Assembly: GCA_036381215.1 (NCBI GenBank)
Contig: DASVDF010000004.1
Span: 1-64,000, forward strand
Direction: 5' to 3'
Origin: IDS-8 sp036381215
GTDB lineage: Bacteria > Pseudomonadota > Gammaproteobacteria > Steroidobacterales > Woeseiaceae
Length of the DNA: 64,000 nucleotides
A program made the translations under genes and the position numbers. Shown piece after piece: positions 17,639 to 26,733 of the stretch. Position 1 is the stretch's first letter, and every line of letters starts with the position of its first letter. The notes beneath the pieces are model-generated. The model did no database searches, was not told the origin of the DNA, and worked only from the letters and a program-made list of their open reading frames with translations.

Positions 17639-18626
17639 CACGGAGAAACCGTTCGAAGAGTGGGTGCGCCTCGAGCAGCCGCGCCTCGGCACGCGCGTGG
17701 TCGCGGCGAGCGACGAGTTCTTCGGGGCGAAGGAGCGGCTGATCGACGCGCACGAGCCCGTGTTCATCCCCGGCCAGTACGACGACCACGGCAAGTGGAT
17801 GGACGGCTGGGAAACGCGCCGCCGGCGCACGCCGGGCCACGACTGGTGCGTGGTGAAGCTGGGGCTGCCCGGTATTGTGCACGGGCTCGACATCGACACC
17901 CGCCACTTCACCGGCAACTACCCGCCGCACGCCTCGATCGACGGCGCCGTGAGCGACCAGGATCTGCCGGCCGAGAACGAATGGCGTGAGCTGCACTCGC
18001 GCATCGAGCTCGGGCCGAATGCGCACCATTACCTGCCGGTGCGCCAGGCGCCGGCGGTTACGCACGTGCGCCTCAACATCTTCCCGGACGGCGGCGTCGC
18101 ACGCCTGCGCATCTACGGCGAGATTCGCCCGGACTGGCGCCGCTTCGCGGCCGACGAGGCGATCGATCTCTTCGCACTCGAGCATGGCGGCCGCGCGCTG
18201 CGCGCGAGCGACGAGCATTTCGGCAGCATGCATCACCTGAACCTGCCGGGGCGCGGCGTCAACATGGGCGACGGCTGGGAGACGGCTCGCCGCCGCGGGC
18301 CGGGGCACGACTGGGTGGTGCTGAAGCTCGGCCATCCGGGGATCCTCGAGCAGGTCGAGATCGACACGGCGCACTTCAAGGGCAACTACCCGGACCGCGC
18401 ATCGCTGCAGGCGGCGCTGGTGACGAAGGGTGCGCACGATACGGACAGGGTCGTGCGCGAGAGCCACCGCTGGCCGCTGCTCCTCCCCGAGTCGAAGCTC
18501 GGCCCGGACGAGATCCACGTGTTCAGCGATCTCGAGAAGCCCGGCCCGGTATCCCACGTCCGCCTGTCGATCTACCCGGACGGCGGTGTCAGCCGCCTCC
18601 GCCTCTTCGGCAGACTGTCGAAATGA
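17628..18626 (+). CDS. alc: Allantoicase
   Basis: Hydrolyses allantoate to ureidoglycolate and urea. The 332-residue protein is built from two tandem copies of the allantoicase domain: GWETRRRRTPGHDWCVVKLG with DIDTRHFTGNYPPHAS in the first half, and GWETARRRGPGHDWVVLKLG with EIDTAHFKGNYPDRAS in the second. Each half ends with a VSHVRLSIYPDGGVSRLRLFG-type strand pair. It starts inside the end of uraD, so the two are coupled. With allA downstream it completes the urea-releasing route. Confidence 0.96.
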   Translation: MAIDTEKPFEEWVRLEQPRLGTRVVAASDEFFGAKERLIDAHEPVFIPGQYDDHGKWMDGWETRRRRTPGHDWCVVKLGLPGIVHGLDIDTRHFTGNYPPHASIDGAVSDQDLPAENEWRELHSRIELGPNAHHYLPVRQAPAVTHVRLNIFPDGGVARLRIYGEIRPDWRRFAADEAIDLFALEHGGRALRASDEHFGSMHHLNLPGRGVNMGDGWETARRRGPGHDWVVLKLGHPGILEQVEIDTAHFKGNYPDRASLQAALVTKGAHDTDRVVRESHRWPLLLPESKLGPDEIHVFSDLEKPGPVSHVRLSIYPDGGVSRLRLFGRLSK

Positions 18627-18631
18627 GCCCC

Positions 18632-18720
18632 GTAGGAGCGCGCATCGCGCGCGAAGAACTCACCACGACAGGTCGAGGCACTCGCGATCGTCGGGTCACG
18701 CGCGATGCGCGCTCCTACGG
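18632..18720. repeat. REP-like head-to-head pair after alc
   Basis: Unit 1 (18632-18654, GTAGGAGCGCGCATCGCGCG plus CGA) and unit 2 (18694-18720, the reverse complement type ending GCGCTCCTACGG) face each other over a 39-base spacer. The pair abuts the truncated 5' end of the exo/endonuclease-like gene fragment that follows. Confidence 0.9.
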
Positions 18721-18721
18721 G

Positions 18722-19252
18722 TGCCTCCTGGGCCGGATCCTGGAGCGGACGGGACACCGGCTCGAGCCGCTGGACGACTGGCGCACGCTCGCGCACGCGA
18801 GAATCGAAGTGCGCGGGCACGTCGTCGATATCTACGGGACGCGCCTGCACCACACGCCGGAAGGCGGCGGCATTCGCGCGCAGCAGGTCCGCGACCTGAT
18901 GTCGCTCGTCGCGGCACGCGATGACGGTACGCCGTCGCTGCTCCTGGGCGACTGCAACGCGACGACCGACACGCCGGAGCTGCAGCCGATCCTCGAGCGC
19001 CGGTTCGACGTGCTCGACCGTGCCGACGAGGACGCTGCCGCAGGCACGACGCTGAACCCGCACTACTTCGAGCCGGAGCTGCAGCGCGTGGTCGATCACG
19101 TGTTCGCGGAACGCGCCCGCTTCGAGGCCGTCGAAGCCCGGCGCATCCTCGATCAGCCCGACGCCTCCGGCACCTGGCCTTCGGATCACTTCGGCATGTA
19201 TGCGCGATTGCGCTTCATCGATGCAGCGGACGACGCCTTCGCGACGCCGTAG
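18722..19252 (+). pseudogene. 5'-truncated endonuclease/exonuclease/phosphatase-family gene
   Basis: Only the C-terminal half of an EEP-fold phosphodiesterase or nuclease is present: VDIYGTRLHHTPEGGG, SLLLGDCNATTDTPELQ, RVVDHVFAE and the terminal SDHFGMYARLRF. The N-terminal half, with the metal-binding Asn and Glu expected near the start of the fold, is missing. In its place the reading frame runs straight out of a REP-like pair. An open reading frame from 18623 exists but its first 30 or so residues are translated repeat. A functional product is therefore unlikely. Codon use remains like its neighbours, so the loss is probably recent. Confidence 0.75.
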
Positions 19253-19325
19253 CTCAACGCGATCGCCAGCGGCCGAGGCCATCGTCGCCGAAGCGAGATA
19301 GCATAGCGCGACCAGGGAGAGGGAT

Positions 19326-19823
19326 ATGAGCGGGATCGAGCTTAAGTCTTTGCCGCTGACGCCGGAGCGGTTCGCGCCTTTCGGCGATGTGATCGCGGCG
19401 GGCAGGGCGGCGGAGCTGGCGATGAATGAAGCGCGTTTCGAGCGCTTCGACGACCTCGCGCGCGTGGACGTCTCCGGCGGCCGCCTCAACGTCAGCGTCG
19501 TGCGCTGCCGCACACCCACGGCGCTGCCGTACCGCTTCGACATGGTCGAGCGTCACCCGCTGGGAAGCCAGGCGTTCGTGCCGCTGAACGGGCAGCGCTT
19601 CGTCGTCGTCGTCGCGGAGCCGGGCGAGTCGGTGGAGATCGGGAATCTGCATGCGTTCGTGAGCAACGGCCGCCAGGGCATCAACTATCACCGGGGCACC
19701 TGGCACATGCCGCTGATCGCTCTGGAGGCGGGACAGGAGTTTCTCGTCATCGACCGTGCGGGCGAGGGCGCCAACTGCGACCAGGTGATCCTGGGCGAGC
19801 GCGTCACGCTGCTCGCCCCCTGA
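19326..19823 (+). CDS. allA: Ureidoglycolate lyase
   Basis: Splits ureidoglycolate into glyoxylate and urea. The 165-residue cupin-like protein shows PLTPERFAPFGDVI at the N-terminus, VVRCRTPTALPYRFDMVERH and HPLGSQAFVPLNGQRFVVVV in the centre, and NYHRGTWHMPLIAL towards the end, all typical of AllA. The guaD start follows after two bases, indicating one transcript. Confidence 0.94.
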   Translation: MSGIELKSLPLTPERFAPFGDVIAAGRAAELAMNEARFERFDDLARVDVSGGRLNVSVVRCRTPTALPYRFDMVERHPLGSQAFVPLNGQRFVVVVAEPGESVEIGNLHAFVSNGRQGINYHRGTWHMPLIALEAGQEFLVIDRAGEGANCDQVILGERVTLLAP

Positions 19824-19825
19824 GC

Positions 19826-21151
19826 ATGGCCGAGGTCACCGCACATCGCGCCGCGATCCTGCACTGCCTGCGCGATCCCTCCGATGATCGCGATCCGATC
19901 GCGGCCGGCAGCGTGGAGTACTTCGAGGACGGGCTGCTGGTTGTCGCCGACGGGTGCGTGGAGGAGGTCGGGCCCGCCGAGGATCTGCTCGAGCGCCTCC
20001 CATCGAACGTGCGCGTCGTGGAGCACGGCGACAAGCTCATCATTCCCGGCCTGATCGACTGCCACGTCCACTACCCGCAGATCGACATCATCGCGTCCTA
20101 CGGCGAGCGCCTGCTCGACTGGCTGGAGAAGTACGCGTATCCCGCGGAGCGCGCCTTTGCCGATCCCGCGCACGCGCGGGAAGTGGCCGGGTTCTTCGTG
20201 CAGGAGCTCCTGCGCAACGGCACGACCACGGCCTGCGTCTTCGCCACCGTGCATCCGCACTCTGTTGACGCGATCTTCGAGGCGGCCGCGAAACACGGCA
20301 TGCGGCTGATCGCCGGCAAGGTGCTGATGGACCGCAACTGCCCGGAAGACCTGCGCGACACGCCGGCCGCGGGCTACGCAGACTCGCGCGCGCTCATCGA
20401 GAAATGGCACGGCCGCGACCGGCTGCTGTACGCCGTCACGCCGCGGTTCGCGATCACGTCGAGCGAGGCGCAGCTGCGCAAGGCCGGCCGCCTGCTCCAG
20501 GAATTCCCGGACGTCTACCTGCACACGCATCTCGCCGAGAACGAGGAGGAGATACAGCGGGTGGCGGAGCTCTTCCCCTGGAGCCGCAGCTACCTGCACG
20601 TGTACGAGCATTGCGATCTCGTGCGGGAGCGCTCCGTGTTCGCGCACTGCATCCATATGCACGATCACGACCGGCAGCTGATGGCGCGCAAGGGGGCGGC
20701 CATGGCCTTCTGCCCTTCGTCGAACCTGTTCCTCGGCAGCGGGTTGTTCGACCTTGTGTCGGCGAACCGCTGCGGTGTGCGTGTGGGGGTGGGGACAGAT
20801 GTCGGCGGCGGCACGAGCCTGAGCCTGCTGCGGGCGCTGAGCGACGGCTACAAGGCACTGCAACTCGCCGGACAGTCCTTGTCCCCGTTCGAGGCTTTGT
20901 ACCTCACGACGCTTGGGGCAGCGAAAGCGCTGTATCTCGACGACCGTATCGGGAGTTTCCGAAAAGGCAACGAGGCAGACTTCATCGTCCTGGATCCGTC
21001 AGCGACGGCGATCATGCGACGGCGCCGGAGCACCGCGTCGGGCGCAATGGAGCGACTCTTTGCGCAGCTCATGACCGGTGACGACCGCTCGATTGCAGAG
21101 GTGTACCTCGAGAACAGGCCGGTAGTGAACGGCGCACACTCGATAGCGTGA
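19826..21151 (+). CDS. guaD: Guanine deaminase
   Basis: Deaminates guanine to xanthine, feeding the pathway from the top. This 441-residue amidohydrolase has the metal-binding HxH at 80-82 (DCHVHYPQ), HTHLAENEEEI (second-shell His), FAHCIHMHD and GVGTDVGGGTSLSLL with the catalytic Asp. Residues PQIDIIASYGERLLDWLEKY are characteristic of guanine deaminase as opposed to other amidohydrolases. It is the last gene of the purine block and converges on the DUF1028 gene. Confidence 0.95.
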   Translation: MAEVTAHRAAILHCLRDPSDDRDPIAAGSVEYFEDGLLVVADGCVEEVGPAEDLLERLPSNVRVVEHGDKLIIPGLIDCHVHYPQIDIIASYGERLLDWLEKYAYPAERAFADPAHAREVAGFFVQELLRNGTTTACVFATVHPHSVDAIFEAAAKHGMRLIAGKVLMDRNCPEDLRDTPAAGYADSRALIEKWHGRDRLLYAVTPRFAITSSEAQLRKAGRLLQEFPDVYLHTHLAENEEEIQRVAELFPWSRSYLHVYEHCDLVRERSVFAHCIHMHDHDRQLMARKGAAMAFCPSSNLFLGSGLFDLVSANRCGVRVGVGTDVGGGTSLSLLRALSDGYKALQLAGQSLSPFEALYLTTLGAAKALYLDDRIGSFRKGNEADFIVLDPSATAIMRRRRSTASGAMERLFAQLMTGDDRSIAEVYLENRPVVNGAHSIA

Positions 21152-21203
21152 CGGGGAAATTCCCGGTTCAATCGACGGTGTGCGGATTGCCCCGCCGGCG
21201 TGC

Positions 21204-22313
21204 TCAGCGATCGACCCGGGTCAGCTCCATCAGGCGCGTGCGTACCTCATGTGCCTTCCCGGATTCCTCGAGTTTTCTCCAGAGCTGCTCGATCGTGCGC
21301 GCGTCGACGTAACCGGGCACATCGGTCCCCCAGCCCTGGTCCGAGCGGAACCGGTCGACGGCTGCCATGGCGCTCTCGTCATAGATGTCCAGCATCGGCG
21401 CATCGAGGGACAGCTCCCGCGAGTCGGTGTACAGGTAGCCGAGTGCATGCAGGATGACCTTGAGCTGTTTGACGTCATTCCCCTTGAACTGCCGGAGCTC
21501 CCTGTAGCCCAGCGTGCCGGAGATGGTGTCGTAGATCCGGCGCAGCTCGCCCACCGGCTCCGGATGCTCGCAGACGTTGATATCGACACCGATCCGGTCG
21601 GGGCGGCGCGTCATGCCCGGACGTGGATCGGCGACCAGCACGGCTGCCGACTGGGTTTCCCCGTGCCGGCCGTCTCCGCCGAGCGCCTGTCCGGCCGCGA
21701 TCGCCTCGATGAGCCGGTCGGCAAGGTGGCGTGGCGTGCCCTCGCTTTTTTCGAACGCTTCTGCCACCGCGTCGACGACGTTCGTGCCAACGAGGGAGTT
21801 GCCCTGTACCGCATAGTTCTCGCCGGTCCGCATGGCGACCCAATCGCCCCGGGCCTCGGCGCCGTACTGCTCGGCACCGGTCCATTGCGCGGATCGCCCC
21901 TCGAGGTCGATCACTCCGACCTGGCGATGCTCGCGCTCCTCGTCGGCGGCCACGACGCGGTCCATTGCATCCTGCGGCGCCACGCCCTGTTCCAGCAGGT
22001 CGAGCAGGTCGTTGCCGTATTCCGGACGCGTCCTGCCCTGGGTTGCGACGGCACCGACGCCGGCGCGCACCCACGGCACGGCATTGCCTACGCAAGGGCG
22101 CCGGGTCGTCACTGCGACGCCGGATTCGCCGGTTCGTGGGTCGATGGCGACGATGGAGAACGTGTGAAACTCCAGGTCCGGGCCCCACGCGACCGGCTCC
22201 TGCGCCGAGGCCGGCGTCATCACCGCCAGCAGCAGCGGGAGCGCGGCGAGCAAGGTGGAGGAGAAAGCCAGATACTGGAAACGACGGGCGTTGATATCGG
22301 TATGCACGGTCAT
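21204..22313 (-). CDS. Secreted DUF1028 (Ntn-hydrolase-like) protein
   Basis: A 369-residue protein with an N-terminal signal peptide (about 12-38, ending PASAQ) and a DUF1028 domain: HTFSIVAIDPRTGESGVAVTT, VGAVATQGRTRPEYG and YAVQGNSLVGTNVV. The C-terminal 110 residues contain LKVILHALGYLYTD followed by MAAVDRFRSDQGW, resembling a peptidoglycan-binding repeat; this combination occurs in the family. The substrate is unknown. DUF1028 genes often accompany amino-acid or peptide degradation genes. It has no close operon partner here. Confidence 0.85.
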   Translation of the reverse strand: MTVHTDINARRFQYLAFSSTLLAALPLLLAVMTPASAQEPVAWGPDLEFHTFSIVAIDPRTGESGVAVTTRRPCVGNAVPWVRAGVGAVATQGRTRPEYGNDLLDLLEQGVAPQDAMDRVVAADEEREHRQVGVIDLEGRSAQWTGAEQYGAEARGDWVAMRTGENYAVQGNSLVGTNVVDAVAEAFEKSEGTPRHLADRLIEAIAAGQALGGDGRHGETQSAAVLVADPRPGMTRRPDRIGVDINVCEHPEPVGELRRIYDTISGTLGYRELRQFKGNDVKQLKVILHALGYLYTDSRELSLDAPMLDIYDESAMAAVDRFRSDQGWGTDVPGYVDARTIEQLWRKLEESGKAHEVRTRLMELTRVDR

Positions 22314-22806
22314 GGCTGTCGACGCATCAAGGAACGAGAGTTCCGCGACATACTACGGAACCGCATCCCGCGCCGGCAAAACCTGCGCTGTCGAGCAGCG
22401 CGAACGTTACCGCCGTGATCGTTGCGTTGGTAATCGCCGCGGAGGATGTAGCAACGAACCACGGAGAAATCCACGGCTCCTGCCACGCTCGTTCCAACGG
22501 AAGGCGCCGAAAGTACGTCCAACCAATGGTGGTGCGGCACGCAAGAGCGGTGGATGTCATGAGAACGGTCATGAGCGCGGCTCCCGAGCCCGCGGAGCGG
22601 CGGCAGCTCGAAAACTCACTGTTCCCCGGCTGGCGGGCGGACTCCGGCTGCTGGCATCACCTCCAGTGGCCGCTCGGCCCCGGCGAGACCCCGGCGGGGC
22701 GGCGTCTCGGCGGAGGGATTCCGTCCTCTGTCCGCATCGGAAAGCTCCTGGCATTCCGCCCGGGCAAGGCTCCCGCGGCCTGGAAGCTGCGGCCGGGTGC
22801 GGTCCG
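22314..22806. other. 493-base stretch with no convincing gene
   Basis: Short open frames exist on both strands but none has a recognisable motif or a clear start. It must hold the promoter of the leftward DUF1028 gene. No RNA gene or repeat of the REP family is seen. Confidence 0.5.
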
Positions 22807-23442
22807 ATGAGGGCGCCGGCCACTGCCGGTCTTGTCGGGGTCCCGCCCGTCAGGCCGTTGCGGCGGGCCGTCCTGCGTGATGCCGCGGGAAAGCGGCTGG
22901 GCGAAGTGCCGCTGGACGTGGACCAGCGCACGGCAGCCGACGCGCTCGCGTTCCGCGAAGCGGCCACGCAGGTCCTGGTTGCGGTCGCGCCGAACTGGAC
23001 CGATCGGCCGTCCACCGGGGACGCGATGCAGGTCGTGATCGGCAGGCGGGCCTGCTTCGGCTACCTCGTGAACGCCGCGCAGGTCCGCTGGTTCAGCCAT
23101 CCCCGGCTCGCGCCGGCGGATGCGTTTTCAGCGCAGGACGAGCGCGCGATACGGCGCTGGCTTTACGGCCTGCATGCCGCCGACCCCGAGACGGTGTCGG
23201 AGATCATCTGGGAAACCTCCGGGCGCATCTCGGCCCGGCCCGGCCCCGTGCTCCCCGCTGGCATCGATCCGAGAGGCTGCGGCTCGCCCGAACGGGAGGG
23301 GGAGCGTGCCGCCTGGCTGGGAGCGATGGCGTGGCGCCTGCTCGGCATGCCGCCCGGCGGAGGCGCCGATCCGCGTCCGGCGCAGGGCCGCCGAGCCCGA
23401 TCCGCGGGGGCGCCGCCGCGCTTCCGCGGAGGTGTTTCCTGA
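22807..23442 (+). CDS. Hypothetical protein
   Basis: A 211-residue reading frame not recognised as any family. It is supported by a strong G/C preference at third codon positions, as in neighbouring real genes, and a protein-like central segment (ALAFREAATQVLVAVAPNW, then RWFSHPRLAPADAFSAQDER, then AIRRWLYGLHAADPETV). The C-terminal 50 residues are rich in Pro, Gly and Arg and look disordered. No signal peptide or membrane helix is seen. The ATG at 22807 was chosen because sequence upstream in the same frame loses coding character. Confidence 0.5.
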   Translation: MRAPATAGLVGVPPVRPLRRAVLRDAAGKRLGEVPLDVDQRTAADALAFREAATQVLVAVAPNWTDRPSTGDAMQVVIGRRACFGYLVNAAQVRWFSHPRLAPADAFSAQDERAIRRWLYGLHAADPETVSEIIWETSGRISARPGPVLPAGIDPRGCGSPEREGERAAWLGAMAWRLLGMPPGGGADPRPAQGRRARSAGAPPRFRGGVS

Positions 23443-23465
23443 ACGAGAAGCATTCGTATCGAGCG

Positions 23466-23924
23466 TCAGCCCGCCTTCGCCGCGCGCTCGGCCAGCTCCT
23501 CGGGCGGCACGTCCTCGACGTGCGTGGCGATATGCCAGCGGTGCCCGAACGGGTCGAGAATGCCGCCCGCGCGATCACCGTAGAACTGGTCCGCCACAGG
23601 ACGCTCGACCGTCGCGCCGGCCTGCTCGGCCCTGGCGACCACGTCGTCCACGTCCTCGACGTACATCATCAGGCTCACGGCGGACGAGTGGCCGGATTGC
23701 GGCCCCGTGATGCCCCGCTCGGGATATTCGTCCGCGAGCATGACGATGCCCTCGCCGATGCGGAGCTCCGCGTGGCCGATCTTGCCGCCGTCGTCGTAAC
23801 GCAGCAGCTCCGTCGCGCCGAACGCCTGCTTGTAGAAGTCGATGGCCCGTGCCGCGTCCTTGACGACCAGATAGGGCGTGACGGCTTCATAGCCTTCGGG
23901 TATCGCTTTCGTTCGCGCGGCCAT
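23466..23924 (-). CDS. VOC-superfamily protein, PhnB-like
   Basis: A 152-residue protein of the PhnB/glyoxalase fold: YEAVTPYLVVKDAARAIDFY, GHAELRIGEGIVMLADEYPE and a second beta-alpha-beta half ending GGILDPFGHRWHIATHVEDV. These proteins are small metal-binding dioxygenase or lyase relatives, and a specific substrate cannot be assigned. It is transcribed leftward, convergent with the hypothetical gene before it. Confidence 0.88.
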   Translation of the reverse strand: MAARTKAIPEGYEAVTPYLVVKDAARAIDFYKQAFGATELLRYDDGGKIGHAELRIGEGIVMLADEYPERGITGPQSGHSSAVSLMMYVEDVDDVVARAEQAGATVERPVADQFYGDRAGGILDPFGHRWHIATHVEDVPPEELAERAAKAG

Positions 23925-24031
23925 TTCGGTCTCCGTGGCAGGTCAGGACATCCACCAGTGTAGGTCAAACGCGGCTTCGCAGCCGGTTGTATCCAGCCGC
24001 AGAAGGTGCCGTGGGATTCCGCTGAACGTGA

Positions 24032-24979
24032 CTACTTGCCGAGCGCGTCCCGCATTGCGGCGATGTGGTCCGGGCCCATGCGGCAGCAGCCGCCGATGAG
24101 CGTTGCGCCGGCCGCCCGCCACTCCTGCGCCGCGGCGGCGCAGTCGAGCGGCGTCACGGTGCCATGCCACGAATGATTGCGGCCGTCGTAGCGTTCGCCC
24201 GAATTGGGGTACACGACCACCGCTTTGTCGGGCACGGCCCGGCGCAGCTCGCGGATCAGCGGTGTCACGAATCGCGGCGCCGTGCAATTGATCCCGACGG
24301 CCAGCACCGTCGGATGACCGCGAAACCGGGTGGCCACGTCCGCGATCGGGTTCCCGTCGCTGATCGAGCGCTCGTCCCGGCAGGAGAAGCTGATCCAGGC
24401 GGGGGTCTTCACGGTCTCGAGCAACCCGCCGAGTACCTCGGCCTCTTCGCGATCGGGTATCGTCTCGCAGGCGAGCACATCGGCGCCACAATCGTCGAGC
24501 AGGCGCAGCCGCGGCTCGTGGAAGGCGCGCAGCGCCTCGCGACCGATGCCGTAATCACCCCGGTATTCGGAGCCGTCGTGCAGGACGGCTCCGTAGGGGC
24601 CGACACTCGCGGCGACGAGCGGCGCTACTTCCGAATCGCGGTGCTCGCTGAGGAAAGCATCGCGAGCCGCGATCGCGATCTCGACGGCGCTCGCGATGAG
24701 CCGGTCCGCTTCGGCGGCGGACAGGCCGAGCGACATGAAGCCCCGGCGGCTCGCCTGGTAGCTAGCACTGATGATGCATTCGGCGCCGGACTCGAGAAAT
24801 GCGCGATGGGCGAGGGCGATTGCCCGCGGCTCGGAGCGCAGCAAGCCAGCCGACCACAACGCCGTGCCGAGGTTGTGGCCCTGCGCTTCCAATTGCGTGG
24901 CGAGCCCGCCGTCGAGCACAACCGGCGAGCGCCGTTGGAGCGCGTCGCGGAAAGCCGTTGCCGCAGGCGCGACTTGCAT
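24032..24979 (-). CDS. mmuM: Homocysteine S-methyltransferase
   Basis: Transfers a methyl group from S-methylmethionine (or S-adenosylmethionine) to homocysteine to form methionine. The 315 residues begin with the (beta/alpha)8 barrel segment VVLDGGLATQLEAQG and carry the three zinc cysteines Cys232 (VGINC) and Cys298/299 (GGCC). SASYQASRRGF and GPYGA are also typical. The length agrees with MmuM rather than the larger MetH. The methyl donor cannot be settled from sequence. It is monocistronic as far as can be seen. Confidence 0.9.
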   Translation of the reverse strand: MQVAPAATAFRDALQRRSPVVLDGGLATQLEAQGHNLGTALWSAGLLRSEPRAIALAHRAFLESGAECIISASYQASRRGFMSLGLSAAEADRLIASAVEIAIAARDAFLSEHRDSEVAPLVAASVGPYGAVLHDGSEYRGDYGIGREALRAFHEPRLRLLDDCGADVLACETIPDREEAEVLGGLLETVKTPAWISFSCRDERSISDGNPIADVATRFRGHPTVLAVGINCTAPRFVTPLIRELRRAVPDKAVVVYPNSGERYDGRNHSWHGTVTPLDCAAAAQEWRAAGATLIGGCCRMGPDHIAAMRDALGK

Positions 24980-25024
24980 GGCGTCAGGCTGACGGCCCGC
25001 CGCCGACGGCGGTCGTTACGTCGG

Positions 25025-25240
25025 TCATTCCAGGTCGCCCGCACGCCGGAGGTCCGGCAAGCTCCAGGGCTCGCGCAGTCGCTCATAGACCGGCAACGGC
25101 AACAGCACGAATACCGGATCGGCGTCGGGGCGCACGAGGACGGCAAGCGATACGCATGCGCGGGTGGCCGGATGGCTGCGTTGCCGCGGGCGGATTGGTT
25201 GCGTGAAAAGCATTCGCATGTCGTTCAGCTCCCGTCGCAT
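25025..25240 (-). CDS. Possible small hypothetical protein
   Basis: A 71-residue frame in the 339-base gap between mmuM and the cytochrome b fragment. It has a protein-like tail (FVLLPLPVYERLREPW) but no recognised family and no strong ribosome binding site. It is listed only because the gap holds nothing else. Confidence 0.25.
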   Translation of the reverse strand: MRRELNDMRMLFTQPIRPRQRSHPATRACVSLAVLVRPDADPVFVLLPLPVYERLREPWSLPDLRRAGDLE

Positions 25241-25318
25241 CTTACTGCACGGGCGATTCGATCGCTCGCCGTAGCCTTTAGCCCGAGCTACTATCGGTAC
25301 AAGGGCGGCCCCGGGAGG

Positions 25319-25938
25319 GTGGCCACGAGCACCGGTCCGGAATCTGTCGAGCGGCAGGGCACGATCTACCGGCACACCGTGCCGGTGCGGATCATGCACT
25401 GGATCAATTTCGTCTGCCTGTTCCTGTTGCTGCTCAGCGCAACCGCTGGCTGGCGATGGGCCGCCGCTGGCATTTCTTTTTCGCCTGGGCCTTCGTGATC
25501 AACGGCCTCGCATACGTGGCGTACGCGGCCTTCAGCCGGCACGTGACACGCGATCTCCTGCCGACGCGGCGAGACTGGCGCGGCCTCGGCCGTTCGATCG
25601 TCGACCATGCGCTGCTCCGGCACCCGACGGGGGAAGCCGCGACCCGCTACAACGTGCTGCAGAAGCTCAGCTACCTGACCGTCATTTTCGCGCTCGGGCC
25701 GCTCGTCGTCCTGATGGGCCTCGGCATGTCGCCGCGGATGAACAGCGTGCTCGGCTGGCTGCTCGATCTGGTGGGCGGCCGCCAGTCCGCTCGCACGCTG
25801 CACTTTCTCATCGCCATGGCGTTCATCGCGTTCTTCCTCGTGCATATCTTCGAGGTGCTCGTCACGGGTGCCGTCAACAACGTTCGCTCCATGATCACCG
25901 GCCGATACCGGATCGGGAGCGAGGAGCGCGAGCCATGA
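25319..25938 (+). pseudogene. Cytochrome b561/DUF4405-type gene with internal deletion and frameshift
   Basis: Membrane heme partner of the molybdopterin enzyme that follows. The first part (GTG 25319 to about 25440) reads IYRHTVPVRIMHWINFVCLF, which is transmembrane helix 1 with a heme-ligand His. The second part, in another frame from about 25441, reads RNRWLAMGRRWHFFFAWAFV and continues through NVLQKLSYLTVIFALGPLVV to RSMITGRYRIG. The family normally has about 60-80 residues between these parts; here they are missing and the frame changes at about 25440. As written it cannot yield the full cytochrome. A start at 25456 could give only a 160-residue fragment. Confidence 0.8.
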
Positions 25939-26693
25939 CCCGCATCGACCGCAGGAGATTCCTGGCACGGGCGGCGACGGCCGGAGCGGCCGCCGTTCTC
26001 GGTGGCTGCGACGCGTTGTCGCGGAGCGACTGGTTTCCGCGCGTCCTCGGGAGTGCGGAGTCGCTTACCCGCACGGCACAACGGGTGCTGGCGCCGCGCG
26101 ACGCACTGGCCGAGGAGTTCCCGGAATCGGCGATCTCACCGGTGTTCAGGCCGAACGGCACGACGGATCCCGGTAGCGCGGCCTACCGGAACCTGGCCGA
26201 AAACGGATTTCGCGATTATCGCCTCGTGGTCGATGGGCTGGTCGAGCATCGGCTCAGCCTGTCGCTTGACGACGTTCGCGCTTTGCCCTCGCGCACCCAG
26301 ATCACGCGCCACGATTGCGTCGAGGGCTGGAGCGTGATCGGCAAGTGGAAAGGAGCGAGGTTCGGCGCGCTGCTCGATCGCGCGAAACCGTCGCCGGCGG
26401 CGCGCTATGCCATGATCTGGTGCGCGGACGAGCTGAGCGGCGCGCAATATTACGAAAGCATCGACATGGGCGACGCCTGCCATCCCCAGACGTTGCTCGC
26501 CTACGAGCTCAACGACCGTCCGGTGCCCGTCGCGAACGGCGCGCCGTTGCGCATGCGCATCGAACGGCAGCTCGGCTACAAGATGGCGAAGTACGTCATG
26601 CGGATCGAGCTGGTGGAATCCTTCGAGCGCATCCGCGACGGTAAGGGCAGCTACTGGGCAGACCGCGGATACGAGTGGTACGCCGGAATCTGA
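25935..26693 (+). CDS. Tat-exported molybdopterin oxidoreductase (sulfite-oxidase/MsrP-like)
   Basis: A 252-residue periplasmic Mo-cofactor enzyme. It has a twin-arginine-like signal (DRRRFLARAATAGAAAVLGG, with a Cys25 that may be lipidated), the Moco-ligand Cys128 in ITRHDCVEGWS, IWCADELSGAQYYESIDM, and the C-terminal RQLGYKMAKYVMRIELVE segment. This size and gene pairing (cytochrome b directly upstream, ATGA overlap) is typical of SUOX-fold enzymes that take electrons from or give them to a membrane cytochrome. The substrate is unknown. With the upstream partner broken, its electron route here is uncertain. Confidence 0.9.
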   Translation: MTRIDRRRFLARAATAGAAAVLGGCDALSRSDWFPRVLGSAESLTRTAQRVLAPRDALAEEFPESAISPVFRPNGTTDPGSAAYRNLAENGFRDYRLVVDGLVEHRLSLSLDDVRALPSRTQITRHDCVEGWSVIGKWKGARFGALLDRAKPSPAARYAMIWCADELSGAQYYESIDMGDACHPQTLLAYELNDRPVPVANGAPLRMRIERQLGYKMAKYVMRIELVESFERIRDGKGSYWADRGYEWYAGI

Positions 26694-26733
26694 CGCGGCA
26701 TCGGTGGCCGGGTTGCGCCTCGTACGAGCAGCT

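Noticed and set aside
22327..22572. 81-codon minus-strand frame upstream of the DUF1028 gene
   Set aside because: No ribosome binding site, no codon bias and no recognisable motif; most likely chance.
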